A stretch of DNA of 64,000 nt from assembly GCF_013177635.1 (NCBI RefSeq), contig NZ_CP030944.1:1364001-1428000 (forward strand), written 5' to 3'. Below the pieces are notes generated by a model. It made no database searches and was not told the origin of the DNA. It was given only the letters and a program-made list of their open reading frames with translations. The DNA is from Arcobacter aquimarinus. Lineage in GTDB: Bacteria; Campylobacterota; Campylobacteria; Campylobacterales; Arcobacteraceae. How positions within the stretch are numbered: the first letter of the stretch is position 1; every line of letters begins with the position of its first letter. This document shows, piece by piece, positions 61,085 to 64,000 of the stretch. Made by a program: the position numbers and the translations under genes.

Positions 61085-62104
61085 TTAAACTTCTCTTGCT
61101 ACTATTAAAGGTTTTTGAGCTGTATTTTTTATTTTATTTTCTGGTGCTGTTGGAACAACATTAGAGGAATCAAAATCAATAACATCTAAATTTATAGTGG
61201 AACTGTCTGTCAAAATAGACGAAGCACCTGTATTGAATCCTCTTCTACTATAGGTGTAAGCACCCGTAGCATTTACAATTCCTCCACCTTCAAGATACAA
61301 ACTACTACGAGAATAGAGTGTCCCTGTTATCTTCCTAATAGCATCACCCTCAAAACTCCCGACAGGACGACTACTAAACTTAACTGTTGCTCCATCGAGG
61401 TTTGGTACCCTAAAATTTAAACTATCTACTTCACAGTAATAGTCGCATATTCCATTATTTACTGCTGCTTCAGCATCCCATTGGGCTAAAGTTTTAAACC
61501 TGTGAGGATGAGTTTGCACATAAGCCCATAAATCTGGATAATCACTTTTTTTAAAAGTCCCTCCAAAAGCTACTATAAAATTTGGATTTGTATCTTCATA
61601 TCCACCAAAAACTGTACCTATTGGTAGTAAAACAGCAGATAATTTTTTAAGTTCATTTTGTACATAATTTCTAGTTGCTAAAACTACACTATCATCTACT
61701 TTTAAGACAATATTATCTGTATTTGATACTTCTATAAACATTTTTATAGTTAAATCTTTTGCACTACCTTCGTCTAATAATGGTTTATAAGTTTTTGGAA
61801 GATTTCCTACAGCATAAAAAGTATTATCATCTAAATATATACCTATTTCAGATATTTCAAATCCACCTACATTTGAAGGAATTACACCTTCCACTATTAA
61901 ATGGTTTGGATTAGTCTCACTTTGTAAAATAGAATTTATATTAAATCTATATTTTTCACTTTTTAGGCTTGTCATGGATTGTGTAGGAGTTATCTCTCCA
62001 CTTCCAACTGCCATTTTTGATAGATTTATAGAACTACCATTTTGTTTAGATAGTATCTCTTTTTGTATTCCTGCATTTGTTAGGATACTATAGTAGTTAC
62101 TCAT
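61085..62104 (-). CDS. Phage tail fibre/collar protein (gpH-like)
   Basis: The protein has about 339 residues. The ATG at 62102-62104 (MSNYYSILTNAGIQKEIL) overlaps the gpI stop as ATGA; the longer frame is not needed. The N-terminal part is the DUF3751 attachment domain (SKMAVGSGEITPTQSMTSLKSEKYRF, VGGFEISEIGIYLDDNTFYAVGN). The middle and C-terminus resemble a collar domain (PNFIVAFGGTFKKSDYPDLWAYVQ, VPTAPENKIKNTAQKPLIVARE). It should bind the host surface. Confidence 0.85.
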   Translation of the reverse strand: MSNYYSILTNAGIQKEILSKQNGSSINLSKMAVGSGEITPTQSMTSLKSEKYRFNINSILQSETNPNHLIVEGVIPSNVGGFEISEIGIYLDDNTFYAVGNLPKTYKPLLDEGSAKDLTIKMFIEVSNTDNIVLKVDDSVVLATRNYVQNELKKLSAVLLPIGTVFGGYEDTNPNFIVAFGGTFKKSDYPDLWAYVQTHPHRFKTLAQWDAEAAVNNGICDYYCEVDSLNFRVPNLDGATVKFSSRPVGSFEGDAIRKITGTLYSRSSLYLEGGGIVNATGAYTYSRRGFNTGASSILTDSSTINLDVIDFDSSNVVPTAPENKIKNTAQKPLIVAREV

Positions 62105-62745
62105 CTTAATAATGCCTCCCGTTTTAAAGTTAAAGTGATACATTCACTCATTTTTATAGCTACCGCTACTTTGCTATTGTGTGTAAAATCTAAATTTCTT
62201 ACAGCATAAGGTAAGAGTTCTATTGTTTCACCTGTTATTGTTGCAAGTGCGTATTTTTGCTGTGCTTGAGTTTTTAGGTTGATGTTAATAAGCTCTAAGA
62301 TACTTTTTGTATTTTTGTAAATTTCAACAAACTCTTCAATAATTTTTAAATCTTTATCTTCAACAGGTCTATTTAAAAAATCAACATCTATTTTGAAGTG
62401 ATAAGGTAGCCCAGCATATTCAAACCACTCATAAAACTTAACATCAATATTTAATTTTTTTAGAACATCTTTTAAAGCAAATAAAGTTCCTTTTTTTCTA
62501 TGCAATAAAATACTATGATCTATAATTGCTCTTTTTTCATCTAAAGTAAGTTCATTACTCCAAAAATCAACTTGATGGCTATGTGCTAGATATGGCAAAT
62601 ACTTTTCATCAGCTAATTTTGGATGAGCTAAAGTAGATATCACTTGTAACTCTTCTTTTAGTTTTGCAACTCTTGTCTCATAAACTAAATCAATAGCTTT
62701 TAATTTTTCATCTTCATTAATAGGCAATAGAGATATCAAACTCAT
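62101..62745 (-). CDS. Phage tail protein I (baseplate)
   Basis: The 214-residue protein is P2 gpI-like (SLISLLPINEDEKLKAIDLVYE, HPKLADEKYLPYLAHSHQVDFWSNELTLDEKRAIIDHSILLHRKKGTLFALKDVL). It is a baseplate wedge subunit. It overlaps J by 29 bases and the fibre gene by 4. Confidence 0.9.
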   Translation of the reverse strand: MSLISLLPINEDEKLKAIDLVYETRVAKLKEELQVISTLAHPKLADEKYLPYLAHSHQVDFWSNELTLDEKRAIIDHSILLHRKKGTLFALKDVLKKLNIDVKFYEWFEYAGLPYHFKIDVDFLNRPVEDKDLKIIEEFVEIYKNTKSILELININLKTQAQQKYALATITGETIELLPYAVRNLDFTHNSKVAVAIKMSECITLTLKREALLR

Positions 62746-63892
62746 CGCACACTCCTATTTCATGTGATAATACTTCTACATTTTGCGTTGGATTTAAGAT
62801 AACTACCTCTTTAACTCCACCAACTCTTAAAAAATCATTTATTTCAGATAGTGTTATTTTCTCTCCAATCTTTCGTAAAGCTTTCAAATTCTCTTGTAGA
62901 TTTTCTAAAGCTTGAGTTTGAATAAGTCCATATTCTTGATTTCTCTCACAGTTTAAAACTGCTTTTATTTTAAATAGTTTTGGAGTTGCTTCTACAACTT
63001 TTACATAATCTGTAAGTGGTCTTACACTTTCACTATTTAAACTCTCTTCTATTCTTTGTTTCATAAGTTCATCTGCATTTTCAGAATAGTAGTAAACATT
63101 TACAGTACAAAATTCAGCTATTAAAGTTTTAATAGCTTCTAAAATCCCTACTTCATTTTTTCCTAAAAATAAAGGTATATAAGTAGAAAAGTCTTTTAAG
63201 CCATTTACTACTTTTATATCTTCTATTCTCTCATCAGCTTTATATGCATAAGATTTATAAGTATCTTTTGAACCTGCTGTTGATTTATCACTCATACTTA
63301 AAAGTATTCTAAATCTAAAGTCATCATCACTTTCTACATTTGAACCAGCTTTAAATTCAGAGTTTGCTTTTGCACTTAAAATGTAAGGAAGAGTTGTAAT
63401 AATATTATTTGTTTGAACATCACTACTTTGTGTATAAACTTGTAATTCTACTTTTCCAATAGCTTCAGTTTGTCCTTTTTTTATAATGATATCTTCAATC
63501 AATCTAGCCTCAAATTTACTCTCATCATCAGCTAAAGCCAAACCTTTGTTTATAGTAATATCTGTGGTTTTTGCTTCACTCAAAGAAAAAGTATAATTTG
63601 CCCAGGGCTTACTTCCTTCTAATCTTGTGCAATCAAAAGCTACTCCCCAATGATCTAAATCAGATTTTGTTGCTGTTGCTAAAAAAAATGCAAGAGCTAG
63701 TTGATTAAATTCTTGTCTTAAAAGTAACTCTCTGTATGCATTTGCTTCAATATTTGGCATAAAATCATCTGATTCAATATGTTCCCAATCAGGATATTTT
63801 TCTTTTAAAGTATCAATATTTTCTTGCTTAATTTTTAAATAATTAAGAACTTGTAGAACAGTAGGTATTGGCAAAGAATTTATATCTATCAT
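62717..63892 (-). CDS. Baseplate protein J
   Basis: The 391-residue wedge protein is P2 gpJ-like: MIDINSLPIPTVLQVLNYLKIKQ, ANAYRELLLRQEFNQLALAFFLATATKSDLDHWG, and ESDDDFRFRILLSMSDKSTAGSKDTYKSYAYKADERIEDIKV. GAGGATAAC precedes the ATG. It is upstream of I in the tail operon. Confidence 0.92.
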   Translation of the reverse strand: MIDINSLPIPTVLQVLNYLKIKQENIDTLKEKYPDWEHIESDDFMPNIEANAYRELLLRQEFNQLALAFFLATATKSDLDHWGVAFDCTRLEGSKPWANYTFSLSEAKTTDITINKGLALADDESKFEARLIEDIIIKKGQTEAIGKVELQVYTQSSDVQTNNIITTLPYILSAKANSEFKAGSNVESDDDFRFRILLSMSDKSTAGSKDTYKSYAYKADERIEDIKVVNGLKDFSTYIPLFLGKNEVGILEAIKTLIAEFCTVNVYYYSENADELMKQRIEESLNSESVRPLTDYVKVVEATPKLFKIKAVLNCERNQEYGLIQTQALENLQENLKALRKIGEKITLSEINDFLRVGGVKEVVILNPTQNVEVLSHEIGVCDEFDISIAY

Positions 63893-63899
63893 GTTATCC

Positions 63900-64000
63900 T
63901 CACATACTATATGTTAAAGTCGTTCTATCTTGAAAAGTAACTTCACAACTCAAGCTAGAATTTACTTCATCAAAATTTGTTACAATTACACCTTCAGGAA
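63900..64000 (-). CDS. Baseplate protein, probably W (partial, C-terminus only)
   Basis: The last 33 codons of a gene that enters from the right edge: PEGVIVTNFDEVNSSLSCEV, then TFQDRTTLTYSM and TGA. In P2 the gene before J is W (gp25-like wedge protein), so W is proposed from order only. The stop is 8 bases before the J start. Confidence 0.55.
   Translation of the reverse strand, partial: PEGVIVTNFDEVNSSLSCEVTFQDRTTLTYSM

Larger units (their letters stand above)
51525..64000. mobile_element. Prophage (P2-type tail, probably transposable), extends past the right edge
   Basis: From about 51,520-51,530 to the end of the window all genes are phage-like: repressor, accessory genes, Dam methylase and a contractile-tail module. 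The order D-X-U-T-E-FII-FI-...-H-I-J-W matches P2 tail operons, and the Dam gene next to D recalls the Mu-like CJIE1 element of Campylobacter (from memory). No integrase is encoded at this end, insertion is inside a protein gene, and repeated motifs sit at the junction. These favour a Mu-like transposition mechanism. Head, lysis and transposase genes must lie to the right. Confidence 0.85.

Overview
The window looks like an A+T-rich genome of the Arcobacter group (Campylobacterota). I infer this from the very low G+C, the dense gene packing with TAATG/ATGA overlaps, and the gene set: TonB-type metal uptake, hemB/hemN, ribA, rsmG, glyS, tatBC, queA, nrdD/nrdG, LF-transferase and a Mu/P2-like Campylobacter-type prophage. 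No species marker such as an rRNA is present, so the genus is an inference.

Layout. 1-4.8 kb: a probable vitamin B12 or iron-complex uptake pair (TonB receptor plus periplasmic binding protein), a NosL-like copper protein with a SafE-type membrane protein, a candidate small RNA, and a ScsD-like thioredoxin. 4.9-7.1 kb: HAD phosphatase, a 54-residue small protein, rsuA and aat. 7.1-10.6 kb: an operon with an outer-membrane barrel of the TonB-receptor type that lacks a recognisable TonB box, a small periplasmic protein and a diguanylate cyclase; this looks like an envelope-to-c-di-GMP signalling unit. 10.7-14.3 kb: rlmF, an RraA-like protein, three short overlapping genes (nucleotidyltransferase, S24 protease-like, DCC thiol protein), a very short promoter-terminator RNA unit, and a RelE/HigA-type toxin-antitoxin pair. 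14.3-19.3 kb: a single-protein nuclease-helicase (possible defence gene) next to sbcC-sbcD. 19.4-25.1 kb: an iron-type uptake operon (TonB receptor, polyferredoxin-like membrane protein, ExbB, ExbD, TonB) and a barrel protein. 25.3-30.3 kb: a multi-pass membrane protein with a DsrE-like periplasmic protein, the NfeD/SPFH pair and a two-component system.

30.4-50.7 kb is mostly core genome: tRNA-Thr(TGT), glyS, rsmG, ribA, hemB, a second two-component system, anaerobic ribonucleotide reductase, argF, hemN, lpxK, a DegT-family protein, nadE, small BFD-type ferredoxins, a J-domain protein, tatBC, queA and an exonuclease. The most striking point is that class III ribonucleotide reductase is split. 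The large NrdD ends just after its CPxC, and the glycyl-radical motif (RVMGY) is on a separate 54-residue protein with its own strong Shine-Dalgarno, overlapping nrdG.

50.7-64 kb: the competence gene comEC is cut at about 51,521 by a prophage that runs off the right edge. At this end are repeated motifs (consensus TACATTTCAYAAGCRAAA), a CI/S24 repressor with a probably leaderless mRNA, a HEPN/DUF4145-type gene, an unknown gene, a Dam methylase, and then a P2-type contractile tail module read leftwards (W, J, I, tail fibre, DUF4376, sheath, tube, E+E', tape measure, U, X, D). The E gene keeps the T_TTT_TTG slippery site of phage P2 followed by an open -1 frame. No integrase is seen at this end and motif copies sit at the junction, which fits a transposable (Mu-like) phage, but the transposase would lie outside the window.
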